From Novosphingobium capsulatum NBRC 12533 (GTDB taxonomy: Bacteria; Pseudomonadota; Alphaproteobacteria; Sphingomonadales; Sphingomonadaceae), in NCBI RefSeq assembly GCF_001598375.1, contig NZ_BCYV01000026.1, positions 1 through 49,352 on the forward strand: DNA of 49,352 nucleotides, written 5' to 3'. Positions 10,504-19,039 of this stretch are shown here, piece after piece (the first letter of the stretch is position 1; every line of letters begins with the position of its first letter). Below the pieces are notes generated by a model. It was given only the letters and a program-made list of their open reading frames with translations, ran no database searches and was not told where the DNA came from. The position numbers and the translations under genes were made by a program.

Positions 10504-10529
10504 GCCGGCGATATGGGATCGCCGGCATG
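10501..10529 (-). promoter_or_regulatory. Perfect hairpin enclosing the hslV start codon
   Basis: Arms CATGCCGGCGAT (10501-10512) and ATCGCCGGCATG (10518-10529) pair perfectly around a 5-base loop. On the coding strand the last three bases of the second arm are the ATG of hslV. There is no T-run after it, so it is not a standard intrinsic terminator. It could slow translation initiation or define an RNA end; this is inference. Confidence 0.6.
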
Positions 10530-10551
10530 GCTTTCAAGCCACCGCCCTGGC

Positions 10552-11073
10552 TCAGCTGCCGTTCGGGCCCGAGCCGGCGGGGCCACGGCCCTGGCCGGTG
10601 GTGCCGCCCGGCATGGCGCCGACCGAGCCGATATTGCCGAACAGATCCTGGAAGAAGCTGCGGTTGCGGCCCAGCGTCGGCGTCGCTTCGCGCACCGGAT
10701 GGATCGTGGGCACGCGGGTCAGCGTGACGCGGTCGATCGTGCTGACGTTGCCGGCGGGATCGAAATTGACCTTGAGCACCTGCTCGCTGCTGGTGCGCGG
10801 GCGCTTGAACGGCTTCTGGCGGGTATCGATCGACACGTAGTACCAGCTTTGCGGGCCGAACTGGCTCTTGAACGTGGCCTGGCCCAGCGCGCGTTCCACC
10901 GACAGGCGGTTGTCCACGCCCGGCTGCACCGAATCGGTCAGCGCCTTGTCCATCTGGAACCCGCGATGGTCGCGGATACTGGCGCAGCCGCTGACCAGCA
11001 CGACCAGACCAGCCAGCGCCGTCGCCTTTGCCACCCGCGCCGCACCGTTCAGGGCCATCCGATTCTCGCGCAT
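10552..11073 (-). CDS. bamE: Outer membrane assembly lipoprotein BamE (SmpA/OmlA)
   Basis: Lipoprotein of 173 residues expected in the BAM complex that inserts beta-barrel proteins. The start at 11073 is supported by GGAG seven bases upstream. The signal peptide ends in a lipobox LVSGC with the lipidated cysteine at residue 30. The SmpA/OmlA domain spans about residues 45-130, with SVQPGVDNRLSVERALG and SWYYVSIDT. The C-terminal 30 residues are rich in glycine, proline and asparagine, longer than in the E. coli protein, as usual in sphingomonads. Divergent from the cytochrome bc1 chaperone gene across a 233-base spacer that must hold both promoters; no further element was recognised there. 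Confidence 0.9.
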   Translation of the reverse strand: MRENRMALNGAARVAKATALAGLVVLVSGCASIRDHRGFQMDKALTDSVQPGVDNRLSVERALGQATFKSQFGPQSWYYVSIDTRQKPFKRPRTSSEQVLKVNFDPAGNVSTIDRVTLTRVPTIHPVREATPTLGRNRSFFQDLFGNIGSVGAMPGGTTGQGRGPAGSGPNGS

Positions 11074-11306
11074 TCGATCACTCCAAATTCGACCCTTGCG
11101 GGACATGCGGGCTGTCTGATGGGCCCGATCCCCACTGGCACCACGCACAAAGGCACACTTTGCCTTCGCGCCACAGCGCCCTATATCCGCGCAAGCCTTA
11201 GGGGCGAAACGGGTTGTCCGCAATGGCGGCGTGCCGGTTTGCGCCGTCCGGTTGAAATTGGCCGCGCCCCGGCGCTGCTGCCACGCTTGCAAAGGATGCC
11301 CGCCCC

Positions 11307-11822
11307 ATGTCCCTTCTTGCCCGTCTGCTGGGCCAGACCCGCGATGATCGCGATGCCGCCCGCCCGCTGTGGCACCGCGTGGTGGAAATCGCGCGCGAAA
11401 AGGAATGGTATGCCGATTGCGGCGTGGCCGATACCGTGGCCGGGCGGTTCGACATGATCACCCTGGTGCTCAGCATCGTGCTGGTGCGCATGGAACGCGA
11501 TCCCGGGCTGATCCCGGCATCGGTGTGGTTGACCGAACTGTTCGTGGAAGACATGGACGGCCAGCTACGCGAAAGCGGCGTGGGCGATCTGGTGGTGGGC
11601 AAGCATGTGGGCAAGCTGATGAGCACGCTGGGCGGCCGCCTGGGCGCCTATCGCGACGGGCTGGAAGCGGATGAAGACGCCTTTGCCGCCGCGCTTGCCC
11701 GCAACATGACATTGACCGAGGGCACAGACCCCCTGCCCCTTGCCCGCCGTGCACGCGCCTTTGCCGCCGGCCTGGCGCTGGCGCCGGCAGACCGGGTCCT
11801 GGCTGCGGAGATTGGACGATGA
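11307..11822 (+). CDS. Ubiquinol-cytochrome c chaperone family protein (Cbp3-like)
   Basis: Soluble protein of 171 residues of the ubiquinol-cytochrome c chaperone family, related to mitochondrial Cbp3/UQCC1, which helps cytochrome b mature in the bc1 complex. The family pattern is seen in PLWHRVVEIAREKEWY near the N terminus, followed by DTVAGRFDMITLVL and LFVEDMDGQLRESGVGDL. The stop overlaps the next gene by ATGA. The grouping bamE / chaperone / DUF177 is common in sphingomonads, so the assignment is firm although the bacterial function is inferred from the family. Confidence 0.88.
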   Translation: MSLLARLLGQTRDDRDAARPLWHRVVEIAREKEWYADCGVADTVAGRFDMITLVLSIVLVRMERDPGLIPASVWLTELFVEDMDGQLRESGVGDLVVGKHVGKLMSTLGGRLGAYRDGLEADEDAFAAALARNMTLTEGTDPLPLARRARAFAAGLALAPADRVLAAEIGR

Positions 11823-12340
11823 GCAATACCCCCGAATATTCCTACATCGTCGATCTGCGCCAGATCGGCGACGCGCCCCTGGTGCTGGAGCCCGATGCCG
11901 ATGCGCGCCGGCGCCTGGCCGGCCGCTTTGGTATTTCGGCGATCGATGCCGTGCGGGCACAGGTCAAGCTGACCGCCGATGGCCCGGTGGTGCGCGCCGA
12001 TGGCCGCCTGACCGCCGCGATCATCCAGGCCTGCGCGATTTCCGGCGAGGATTTCCCGGTCAAGATCGACGAGCCGCTGCACCTGCGCTTCGTGCCCGAA
12101 ACGCAGATCGCGGCCGAGCCGGATGAAGAGATCGAGCTGTCTGCCGACGATTGCGACGAGATCCCCTATACCGGGCTGACGTTCGACCTGGGCGAAGCGG
12201 TGGCGCAAAGCCTGGCGCTGGCGATCGATCCCTTTGCCGAAGGCCCCCTGGCCGACAAGGCCCGGGCCGAACACAACCTCGCCGGTGACGAGGCCAGCGG
12301 GCCGTTCGCCGCCCTGGCTGCCCTGCGCGGCAAGGAATAA
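11819..12340 (+). CDS. DUF177 (YceD-like) protein
   Basis: Acidic protein of 173 residues with the DUF177 core: a conserved cysteine in QACAISGEDFPVKI and the acidic block DEEIELSADDCDEIPYTG. In many bacteria YceD precedes rpmF and is linked to 23S rRNA processing or ribosome biogenesis; here rpmF is absent and a MATE pump gene follows six bases on. Its start overlaps the previous stop (ATGA), so it is translated from the same message as the bc1 chaperone. Function remains unproven. Confidence 0.85.
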   Translation: MSNTPEYSYIVDLRQIGDAPLVLEPDADARRRLAGRFGISAIDAVRAQVKLTADGPVVRADGRLTAAIIQACAISGEDFPVKIDEPLHLRFVPETQIAAEPDEEIELSADDCDEIPYTGLTFDLGEAVAQSLALAIDPFAEGPLADKARAEHNLAGDEASGPFAALAALRGKE

Positions 12341-12345
12341 GGCAC

Positions 12346-13806
12346 ATGGCCAGACCGCAAGGCAACACCGCCCCCGGCGGGCCCGGCGCGCGCGATCTCA
12401 CGCGCGGGCCGATCCTGAAAACGCTGCTGCTGTTTTCGATGCCCACGCTGGTGGGCAATATCCTGCAATCGCTCAACGGGTCGATCAACGCGATCTGGGT
12501 CGGGCGCCTGCTGGGCGATTCGGCGCTTGCGGCCACGGCCAATGCCAACGTGGTGATGTTCCTGGTCTTTGCCGCCGTGTTCGGCTTCGGCATGGCCGCC
12601 ACGGTCAAGGTTGGGCAATCGTTTGGCGCGGGCAATGTCGATGCCGCGCGGCGCACGTTCGGCACGGCCGTGGGCTTTTGCGTGGGCCTGGCGATGATCG
12701 TGGCCACGGCGGGCTGGATCTTTACCCCGGCGTTGCTGCGCCTGATGTCCACGCCGGCCGATATCTTCGGCTTTGCCCTGGCCTATCTGCGCGTGATCTT
12801 CGTGGCGCTGCCGGCAACGATGATCTCGGTCATGATCTCGATGGGCCTGCGCGGCGCGGGCGATGCCAAGACCAGCCTCTATTTCATGATCGTGTCGGTA
12901 GTGCTCGATTGCGGGCTCAACCCGGTGTTCATCGCCGGGCTGGGGCCGATCCCGGCGCTCGGCATTGCCGGATCGGCGCTGGCCACCGCGATCTCGTCCT
13001 ATGTCTCGATGCTGGTGCTGGTGATCTATGCCTATGCCCGCAACCTGCCGCTGCGCCTGCGCGGGGCGGAACTGGGCTATCTGGTGCCGCGCATGGACGA
13101 GCTGCGCTATATCGTTACCAAGGGCCTGCCGATGGGCGCGCAGATGCTGATCGTGTCGGGCGCGGGCATCATCATGCTGGGCCTGGTCAACCGCGAAGGC
13201 TCGATCGTCAGCGCGGCCTATGGCGCATCGCTGCAGGTGTGGACCTATCTGCAGATGCCGGCCATGGCCATTTCCGCCGCGCTCAGCGCCATGGCCGCGC
13301 AGGCGATCGGCGCCGGCCTGATCGATCGGCTGGGGCGGATCACGCGCGCTGGCCTGATCCTCAATTTCGCCGTCACCGGCCTGATGACCGCGCTGCTGCT
13401 GGCGTTCGACCGCCCGGTGCTGGTGCTGTTCCTGGGCTCGACCAGCCCGGCGGTGGACATGGCGCGCCATATCCAGTTGCTCGCCAGCTGGAGCTACATC
13501 CTGTTCGGGATGACGATCATGCTGTTCGGCACGATGCGCGCGGGCGGCGTGGTGATTGCGCCGCTGATCGTGCTGTCCATCGCCATGTTCCCGGCGCGGC
13601 TGGGGTTCTATTCCTTCGCCTATCCCTCGCTCGGGGCCGATGCGCTGTGGCTCGCCTTCCCGGTTGGCTCGCTCGCGGCCGTGGCCATGGCGGCGATCGC
13701 CTATGCCCGGCCCGGCTGGCGCGAAAAGGCGCGGGTGGTGAGCCAGGCGCGCCGGCAGGAAAGCGAAGCGGCCGCCGAATGCGCTGCGGAAACCGTGCCT
13801 GCCTGA
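12346..13806 (+). CDS. MATE-family multidrug/cation antiporter
   Basis: Inner-membrane efflux protein of 486 residues with 12 predicted helices in two homologous halves. The first half carries SMPTLVGNILQSLNGSINAIWVGRLLG, split here as LVGNILQSLNGS and WVGRLLGDSA, characteristic of NorM/DinF-type MATE proteins; AYLRVIFVALPATMIS marks the end of the first half. Export of cationic drugs or metabolites in exchange for Na+ or H+ is the family function; the substrate is unknown. It closes a three-gene plus-strand operon that begins with the bc1 chaperone. The ssrA gene converges on it from the other strand. Confidence 0.9.
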   Translation: MARPQGNTAPGGPGARDLTRGPILKTLLLFSMPTLVGNILQSLNGSINAIWVGRLLGDSALAATANANVVMFLVFAAVFGFGMAATVKVGQSFGAGNVDAARRTFGTAVGFCVGLAMIVATAGWIFTPALLRLMSTPADIFGFALAYLRVIFVALPATMISVMISMGLRGAGDAKTSLYFMIVSVVLDCGLNPVFIAGLGPIPALGIAGSALATAISSYVSMLVLVIYAYARNLPLRLRGAELGYLVPRMDELRYIVTKGLPMGAQMLIVSGAGIIMLGLVNREGSIVSAAYGASLQVWTYLQMPAMAISAALSAMAAQAIGAGLIDRLGRITRAGLILNFAVTGLMTALLLAFDRPVLVLFLGSTSPAVDMARHIQLLASWSYILFGMTIMLFGTMRAGGVVIAPLIVLSIAMFPARLGFYSFAYPSLGADALWLAFPVGSLAAVAMAAIAYARPGWREKARVVSQARRQESEAAAECAAETVPA

Positions 13807-13844
13807 GCGGCGGACAATCGCGATGGCAAATTGGGAAAGGTGGG

Positions 13845-14197
13845 GGGATTTCTGTTGCCCGGCACCCCCCGGGCCGCTGGTATCACTTCTGTTGACCGGC
13901 GTGTCCAGCCGCGCTTTCGCTTTGTAAGATCAGGCCGTTAGGCCGTCAGGTTACGCGGCGAGAGCAAGTGCTTCGTTGTCGTTGGCACTTGTTGGTTTTG
14001 AGCCTTGAACGGGTTACTCAGCCCGGGCGAAAACAACGCTTTTCAACACACGTCGATCCTAGTTCGGCCCCGTCATCTTTCCCGCCTGGCCCAAGAGCCG
14101 GAACGAGAGAGGTGGTGGAGCCGCCGGGTACCGCCCCCGGGTCCGCTGCGTCTATTGCACGCCGCAGTTTATCGCCATAGCCGGGTCAAACCCGGCA
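13845..14197 (-). ncRNA. ssrA: tmRNA (ssrA), circularly permuted two-piece form
   Basis: Rescues stalled ribosomes and tags the unfinished protein for proteolysis. The tag frame is on the minus strand at 13986-13951 and reads ANDNEALALAA followed by TAA, a typical alphaproteobacterial tag. The gene is permuted: the acceptor piece comes first, ending in CGGCTCC-ACCA (14124-14113), with a GC-rich T-arm; the coding piece begins 41 bases later with GGGGCCG at 14071, followed by the conserved AACTAGGATCGACG. GGGGCCG and CGGCTCC pair over seven positions (one G-U) to form the split acceptor stem. The intervening bases 14072-14112 should be cut out. The outer limits are approximate: the 5' end is judged from the -10 box, the 3' end from a hairpin near 13855-13875. 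Confidence 0.95.
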
Positions 14198-14203
14198 CGA
14201 CTC

Positions 14204-14209
14204 CATATA
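14204..14209 (-). promoter_or_regulatory. Putative -10 box of ssrA
   Basis: TATATG on the minus strand, about 7-10 bases before the likely 5' end of the tmRNA acceptor piece, with TTCCCA as a weak -35 candidate 16 bases further upstream. Placement fits a sigma-70 promoter but the -35 match is poor. Confidence 0.5.
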
Positions 14210-14289
14210 GGGATTCCTGCGGCGTTGGGAAGGGGGTGCTGTGCCCGGCGCAGCCTGTGCAAAAAATCGCGCCAGGATCGGCCGCATTC

Positions 14290-14386
14290 TCTCCCCATCC
14301 TCTTCAGAGGAGGGGGTCGGGGGGTGGTGGAAAGATAGCGCAAGGCTTCGCACCACCCCCAGCCCCTCCTCTGAAGAGGAGGGGAG
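14290..14386. repeat. Composite palindromic repeat A, copy 2
   Basis: Same structure as the copy at 6820: hairpin with CCTCTTCAGAGG, GGGGGGTGGTG, core ending in GCGCAAGGCTTCG, CACCACCCCCAG, and a second hairpin with CCTCTGAAGAGG. It lies downstream of mscL and upstream of ssrA, both on the minus strand, and is the only copy not between convergent genes. The 13807-14412 interval otherwise holds only ssrA. Confidence 0.85.
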
Positions 14387-14412
14387 CATGAGATGGCGCG
14401 CGCCAGCCAGCG

Positions 14413-14853
14413 TCAGTCCTTCGCCTTGAGCGCGTCCCTGATCTCGATCAGCAGGTCCACCTCACTCGGCCCCTTGGGCGCGGCGGGCTTGGCTTCTTCC
14501 TTGCGGATCAGCGAATTGGCCGCCTTCACGATCAGGAAGATGATGAACGCCACGATCAGGAAGTTCACCGCCTGGGTGATGAAATCGCCATAGCCGATCA
14601 TCGGCACGCCCGCCGTCTTGAGCTGGGCATAGTTTTCCGGATCGCCCTTGAAGCTGGCCGGAATCGGCCCAAGCCGCACGAAGTACTTGGTGAAATCCAC
14701 GCCGCCCGTAACAAAGCCGACCACCGGCATGATCACGCTTTCGGTCAGCGAGGTGACGATCTTGCCAAAGGCACCGCCGATGATCACACCGACCGCCAGG
14801 TCGAGCACGTTGCCACGCGCGATGAACGTCTTGAACTCTTCGAGAATGGCCAC
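14413..14853 (-). CDS. mscL: Large-conductance mechanosensitive channel MscL
   Basis: Homopentameric inner-membrane channel that opens under hypo-osmotic shock. The N terminus ILEEFKTFIARGNVLDLAVG and first helix VIIGGAFGKIVTSL are diagnostic; the second helix is ITQAVNFLIVAFIIFLIV, followed by a charged cytoplasmic helix ending SEVDLLIEIRDALK. The frame is open further upstream, but homologues start at this point and the GTG at 14853 has AAGGGG nine bases before it, so I use it (146 residues). A divergent promoter region of about 170 bases separates it from the lemA-like gene. Confidence 0.95.
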   Translation of the reverse strand: MAILEEFKTFIARGNVLDLAVGVIIGGAFGKIVTSLTESVIMPVVGFVTGGVDFTKYFVRLGPIPASFKGDPENYAQLKTAGVPMIGYGDFITQAVNFLIVAFIIFLIVKAANSLIRKEEAKPAAPKGPSEVDLLIEIRDALKAKD

Positions 14854-15022
14854 GGCGCATTTCCCCTTCTTAACCACACAATCGCAAATGATTGCCACCA
14901 CCGCCAGCCGGCGGCAAGCGCGCAGGCAAATCGTTTACAGTTCGATCAACGACAAGGCACTGCCCTTGATCCGCAACCATGCCGCGCTATGTCTCTTGCG
15001 CATCTGCAACGAGGATCGATCC

Positions 15023-15628
15023 ATGTCCCGCGCTTTCAACCGCTTCCTGCCCCGCTTTGCCTTGGTCGCCGTGGCGGCCGGCAGCCTTGCCGGCTGCGGC
15101 GTCAACACGATCCCCACGGCCGAGGAAAACGCCAAGGCCAAGTGGGCCGAAGTGCAGAACCAGTACCAGCGCCGCGCCGATCTGGTGCCCAACCTGGTTG
15201 CCACAGTCAAAGGCTATGCCAAGCAGGAACAGGATACCCTGGTCAAGGTGACCGAGGCACGCGCCAAGGCCACCTCGGTCCAGATCACCGCAGCCGATCT
15301 TACCGATCCGGCCAAGGTGGCCGCCTACCAGAACGCCCAGGGCCAGCTGTCGCAGGGCCTGGGCCGGCTGATGGCCAATGTCGAAGCCTATCCCGACCTC
15401 AAGTCGAACGAAAACTTCCTGGCGCTGCAAAGCCAACTGGAAGGCACGGAAAACCGTATCGCCGTGGCCCGCCGCGATTACAACGACGCGGTACAGTCCT
15501 ACAACACCACGATCCGCACGTTCCCGGCGGTGATCGGCGCCAAGGTGATCTATGGTGCCAAGCCGATGGTGCCGTTCCAGGCGACGACGCCGGGCGCCGA
15601 TACCGCGCCCAAGGTCAATTTCAATTAA
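15023..15628 (+). CDS. LemA family lipoprotein
   Basis: Protein of 201 residues with an N-terminal lipoprotein signal ending AAGSLAGCG and the LemA domain over the rest, seen in WAEVQNQYQRRADLVPNL and VKGYAKQEQDTL. LemA proteins form helical bundles anchored to the membrane and are usually encoded with TPM-domain proteins, as here. GAGGA (15011) precedes the ATG at 15023. It opens a four-gene run, lemA-TPM-TPM-Nudix, with spacings of a few bases. Physiological role unclear. Confidence 0.9.
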   Translation: MSRAFNRFLPRFALVAVAAGSLAGCGVNTIPTAEENAKAKWAEVQNQYQRRADLVPNLVATVKGYAKQEQDTLVKVTEARAKATSVQITAADLTDPAKVAAYQNAQGQLSQGLGRLMANVEAYPDLKSNENFLALQSQLEGTENRIAVARRDYNDAVQSYNTTIRTFPAVIGAKVIYGAKPMVPFQATTPGADTAPKVNFN

Positions 15629-15632
15629 GCCG

Positions 15633-16436
15633 ATGAAACAGAGCGCGGCGCAGCGGCTGGCCGCCCTTGCCCTGCTGGTGCTGGCGATCTTCGCCACGCC
15701 AGCCTGGGCGCAGACGTTCCCGCAACTGACCGGGCGCGTGGTGGATGATGCCCATCTGCTCAACCCGCAGCAGGTCCAGGCCCTCGATGCCAAGCTGGCC
15801 GCGCTGGAACAGCAATCGCAGCGCCAACTGGTGGTGGCCACCGTGCCCGATCTTCAAGGGTACGAGATAGAGGACTATGGCTATCGCCTTGGCCGCGCCT
15901 GGGGTCTGGGCGACAAGCAGCGCAACGATGGCGCGATTCTGCTGGTTGCTCCCAAAGAGCGCAAGGTGCGGATCGAGGTCGGCTATGGCCTGGAGGGTAT
16001 CCTCACCGATGCCTTGTCTGAAATCATCATCCAGCGCGAGATCGTGCCCCGCTTCAAGGCCGGCGATTATGCCGGTGGCATCAACGCCGCCACCGATCAG
16101 TTGATCGCCCAGCTCAAGCTGCCCGAAGACCAGGCCCGCCAGGTAGCGGCCAAGGCCGAGCAGGCGCAGAAACAGGCGCGCGAACCGCATTTCGATGCCG
16201 GCACCGTGGTATTCCTGGTGATCTTCGGCCTGTTCTTCGTCCTGCCGTTCATCCGCGCCATGCGCGGCGGCGGTCGCCGCTATGGCGGTGGTGGGCCAGG
16301 CGTGTTCATCTTCCCCAGCGGTGGCTGGGGCGGCGGTGGCGGGGGCGGCGGCTCCGACTGGGGCGGCGGCGGTGGCGGCGGATTTTCCGGCGGCGGTGGC
16401 AGCTTTGGCGGCGGTGGCGCCTCGGGGAGTTGGTGA
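15633..16436 (+). CDS. TPM-domain membrane protein with glycine-rich tail
   Basis: Predicted exported and membrane-anchored protein of 267 residues: signal peptide to about residue 26 (ATPAWA), TPM domain about 30-160 with GRVVDDAHLL and GYGLEGILTDALS, one transmembrane helix near 190-210, and a C-terminal tail of about 55 residues that is mostly glycine with scattered Ser and Trp. TPM domains have been linked to photosystem repair phosphatases in plants; in bacteria the role with LemA is not settled. It begins four bases after the lemA-like gene. The glycine tail is common in this family. Confidence 0.87.
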   Translation: MKQSAAQRLAALALLVLAIFATPAWAQTFPQLTGRVVDDAHLLNPQQVQALDAKLAALEQQSQRQLVVATVPDLQGYEIEDYGYRLGRAWGLGDKQRNDGAILLVAPKERKVRIEVGYGLEGILTDALSEIIIQREIVPRFKAGDYAGGINAATDQLIAQLKLPEDQARQVAAKAEQAQKQAREPHFDAGTVVFLVIFGLFFVLPFIRAMRGGGRRYGGGGPGVFIFPSGGWGGGGGGGGSDWGGGGGGGFSGGGGSFGGGGASGSW

Positions 16437-16437
16437 C

Positions 16438-17109
16438 ATGATCCTGACCGAGGCGGAACAGGCCCGCATTGCCGCAGCCGTGGCCCGGGCCGAGGCTGAG
16501 ACCGCCGGCGAGATCGTCCCGGTGATCACGCCGGCGTCCGATCCCTATGCCGATGTTGCGCTGGCCTGGGCGGTGTTCATCGCGTTCCTCGCCCTCGCCG
16601 CGCTGGAAACAGCCCCGGCATTCTATGTCGCGCTGGTCGATCGCGTGCTGGGCCTGTGGGCCACGCAATGGACCGCCCGGGCCTATTTCGGCCTGGCGCT
16701 GAGCGTCGCCCTTCTCAAGTTCACCGCCATGCTGGCGCTGCTGCAATGGCGCGCATTGCGCCTGTGGCTCACCCCGACGCCGATCAAGCGGGCGCGGGTC
16801 CATGCCCGCGCGCTGACTGCCTTCCGCCTGAGCGCGGAAAGCCGTACCACCGGGCGCACCGGCGTGGTGCTCTATGTCTCGCTGGCCGAACGCAAGGCCG
16901 AGATCATTGCCGACAGCGCCATCGCCGATCGCGTCAGTCCCGATGTCTGGGGCGAGGCGATGGCCGCGCTGCTCGGCCCCTTGCGCGAAGGGCACCTCGC
17001 CGAAGGCATGGAGGCCGCCCTCGCCCAGATCGGCGCCGTGCTCCGCGAGGCCTCCCCGGCGCGGGCGCACGATCACAATGAACTGCCCGACGGACCTATC
17101 CTGCTATGA
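16438..17109 (+). CDS. TPM-domain membrane protein
   Basis: Protein of 223 residues. It starts MILTEAEQARIAAAVARAEAE in two pieces (MILTEAEQARI, then AEAETAGEIVPVIT), two hydrophobic helices lie at about 40-60 and 75-105, and the C-terminal half contains GRTGVVLYVSLAERKAEII, typical of the second TPM protein of LemA operons. GGGGAG lies nine bases before the ATG at 16438, one base after the previous stop. The end overlaps the Nudix gene by four bases. Function unknown; presumably works with the two preceding proteins. Confidence 0.83.
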   Translation: MILTEAEQARIAAAVARAEAETAGEIVPVITPASDPYADVALAWAVFIAFLALAALETAPAFYVALVDRVLGLWATQWTARAYFGLALSVALLKFTAMLALLQWRALRLWLTPTPIKRARVHARALTAFRLSAESRTTGRTGVVLYVSLAERKAEIIADSAIADRVSPDVWGEAMAALLGPLREGHLAEGMEAALAQIGAVLREASPARAHDHNELPDGPILL

Positions 17110-17651
17110 GTCTTGAAGACGAATACCGCGACAATCCCGAAGAAACCCGCTGGGAAGGCCGCTTCATCACCGCAAAAACGCGCGGCCGCTGGGAATATGT
17201 CGGCCGGGCGCGCAATATCCGCGCCGCCGTGATCCTGGCGATCACCGACGCGCGCGAGGTTATCCTGGTCGAACAGTTCCGCGTGCCACTGGGCCGGCCC
17301 TGCATCGAATTGCCCGCCGGCTTGATCGGCGACGATGACAGCAGCGCCGGCGAAGATGCTGCCCTGGCCGCCCTGCGTGAGCTGGAAGAGGAAACCGGCT
17401 ATCGCGCCACGCACATGGAACCGCTGGGCGAATTCTGGTCCAGCCCCGGCATGGTCTCGGAAAGCTTCACCCTGTTCCGCGCCCATGGCCTGGCGCGCGT
17501 TTCGGCCGGCGGCGGGGTGGAAGGCGAAGGCATTACCGTGCACCACGTGCCGCTGGATGGCATGGCAGACTATATCGCCGCGCGCCGGGCCGAGGGCATG
17601 GCGGTGGACGTGAAGATTCTCACCCTTCTGGGGCCGGGTATCCTGCGCTGA
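17106..17651 (+). CDS. Nudix hydrolase (ADP-ribose pyrophosphatase-like)
   Basis: Cytoplasmic hydrolase of 181 residues. The Nudix box is recognisable as GEDAALAALRELEEETGY preceded by ELPAGLIGDD, with an insertion of several residues (DDSSA) compared with the compact GX5EX7REUXEEXGU form; the catalytic REXXEE core is intact. IRAAVILAITD and VILVEQFRVPLGR are typical of the ADP-ribose/ADP-sugar pyrophosphatase branch (NudF-like). Start overlaps the TPM gene by ATGA. Exact nucleotide substrate cannot be read from the sequence. Confidence 0.87.
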   Translation: MSLEDEYRDNPEETRWEGRFITAKTRGRWEYVGRARNIRAAVILAITDAREVILVEQFRVPLGRPCIELPAGLIGDDDSSAGEDAALAALRELEEETGYRATHMEPLGEFWSSPGMVSESFTLFRAHGLARVSAGGGVEGEGITVHHVPLDGMADYIAARRAEGMAVDVKILTLLGPGILR

Positions 17652-17699
17652 ACACGGCAGGCGCGGCACCCTGGCGCCGCGCCCGCACTCTCAACCCCC

Positions 17700-19004
17700 T
17701 CAATCCGCAGCGCGCAGCCGCAGCGCCAGCAAAGTGGCGGCCGCGCCGAGCGACCCCAGCGCCATGATGACCGATACGGTCAGCAGCGGCAGCCCGGCGG
17801 TGTGGAACAACTCGCCCGCCAGGATCGGCGAACCGGCCGCGCCGATGCGGCCCGCACCGATGGCAAAGCCGGTGCCCGTGGCGCGCACCTTGGCCGGAAA
17901 GCCGTGGGCAAAGGCGGAATAGAACCCGACGATCGCCGCATTGGTAGTGAACCCGGTGAAGAACACCGCCAGGCGCCAACCGGCCAGGCTCTGCGCCCCC
18001 AGCCCGAACAGCGACACCGCCACGGTGCCGGCCACCAGCATGGCGATCGTGGGCCACTTGATGCCAAAGCGGTGCATCAGGAAGCCGAACATCCCGCCGC
18101 CGATCGCCCCGCCGATGTTGGCCCAGACCAGCACGCTGGCCGCCTGCGGCTGGGTATAGCCGAAATCGGCCACGATCTTGGGGCTCCACTTGAGGATGTA
18201 GTAGAACGTGATGCAATGCAGCGAATAGCCCAGCGTCAGCAGCAGCGTGGTGCCAACCAGGCCGGGCCGCAGGATATCGAGCAGGCTGGCCCGCGGCGCA
18301 CCTGGCTCCACCGGAGGCAGCGCCTGGGCCGTGGGCAAGCGCAGCGCGGCGAGCGAGCGATTGGCACGCGCCAGGGCGTCGGCCGGGCGGCTGACCAGGA
18401 ACCAGGCCGGCGTTTCGGGCACCAGGAAATAGACCAGCGGGATGAACACCAGCGTGGCGATGGCGCCGAATTCGAACACCACGCGCCAGTCCCCGCTTTT
18501 CAGCAGCAGCGCCGCGATCGTGCCACCCACCGTGGCGCCGATGGGATAGCCGATCACCATCAACGACATCGCCAAGCTGCGGCCCTTGTTGCTGCAGATT
18601 TCGGCCGTGACCGCGTTGATCGCCGCCAGCATGCCGCCGATGCCCAAACCGGTGAGCAGGCGCCACAAGCCCAGCGTGTAGGGATTGGCGGCCGTCGTGG
18701 CCAAGCCCATCCCGATCGCCATGACAACCAGGCAGCCCAGCACAGTGGGACGCCGGCCGAACCGGTCTGCCGCGCCGCCCAGCAGGATCGAGCCAAAGCC
18801 CATGCCGATCAGTTCCATCGACAGGACCACGCCCAGCGCATCGCGCCCGATGCCCCATTCCTTGGAAATGCCCGGCGCGGCAAAGGCGCTCGACAGCACG
18901 TCGAACCCATCGAGCGCGTTGAGGGCGATCATCAGCGCCACGGCGATCCACTGCCGCGTTCCCATCGGGGATTGGCGAATCACCTCGCGCGGATCGTGCA
19001 ACAT
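17700..19004 (-). CDS. MFS transporter, aromatic acid:H+ symporter (AAHS) type
   Basis: Inner-membrane importer of 434 residues with 12 helices. The first helix carries ALDGFDVLSSAFAAPGI, matching the DGFD motif of AAHS carriers such as PcaK and VanK, and GGAADRFGRRPTVL is the loop 2-3 signature. The start has GGGAGA eight bases upstream. It sits next to a MarR regulator and a lignostilbene dioxygenase, so uptake of a lignin-derived aromatic acid is likely. A degenerate copy of the island's 19-bp motif lies 36-53 bases upstream of its ATG. The exact substrate is inference. Confidence 0.85.
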   Translation of the reverse strand: MLHDPREVIRQSPMGTRQWIAVALMIALNALDGFDVLSSAFAAPGISKEWGIGRDALGVVLSMELIGMGFGSILLGGAADRFGRRPTVLGCLVVMAIGMGLATTAANPYTLGLWRLLTGLGIGGMLAAINAVTAEICSNKGRSLAMSLMVIGYPIGATVGGTIAALLLKSGDWRVVFEFGAIATLVFIPLVYFLVPETPAWFLVSRPADALARANRSLAALRLPTAQALPPVEPGAPRASLLDILRPGLVGTTLLLTLGYSLHCITFYYILKWSPKIVADFGYTQPQAASVLVWANIGGAIGGGMFGFLMHRFGIKWPTIAMLVAGTVAVSLFGLGAQSLAGWRLAVFFTGFTTNAAIVGFYSAFAHGFPAKVRATGTGFAIGAGRIGAAGSPILAGELFHTAGLPLLTVSVIMALGSLGAAATLLALRLRAAD

Positions 19005-19039
19005 CGTATCTCTCCCGTCCGCGCCCGGCTGACGCGTTA

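Noticed and set aside
11074..11306. Small gene or RNA between bamE and the bc1 chaperone gene
   Set aside because: No domain, hairpin or RNA signature was found; treated as a divergent promoter region.
13968..14391. Possible small plus-strand proteins between the MATE gene and mscL
   Set aside because: They lie over the tmRNA gene and a palindromic repeat and have no recognisable domain.
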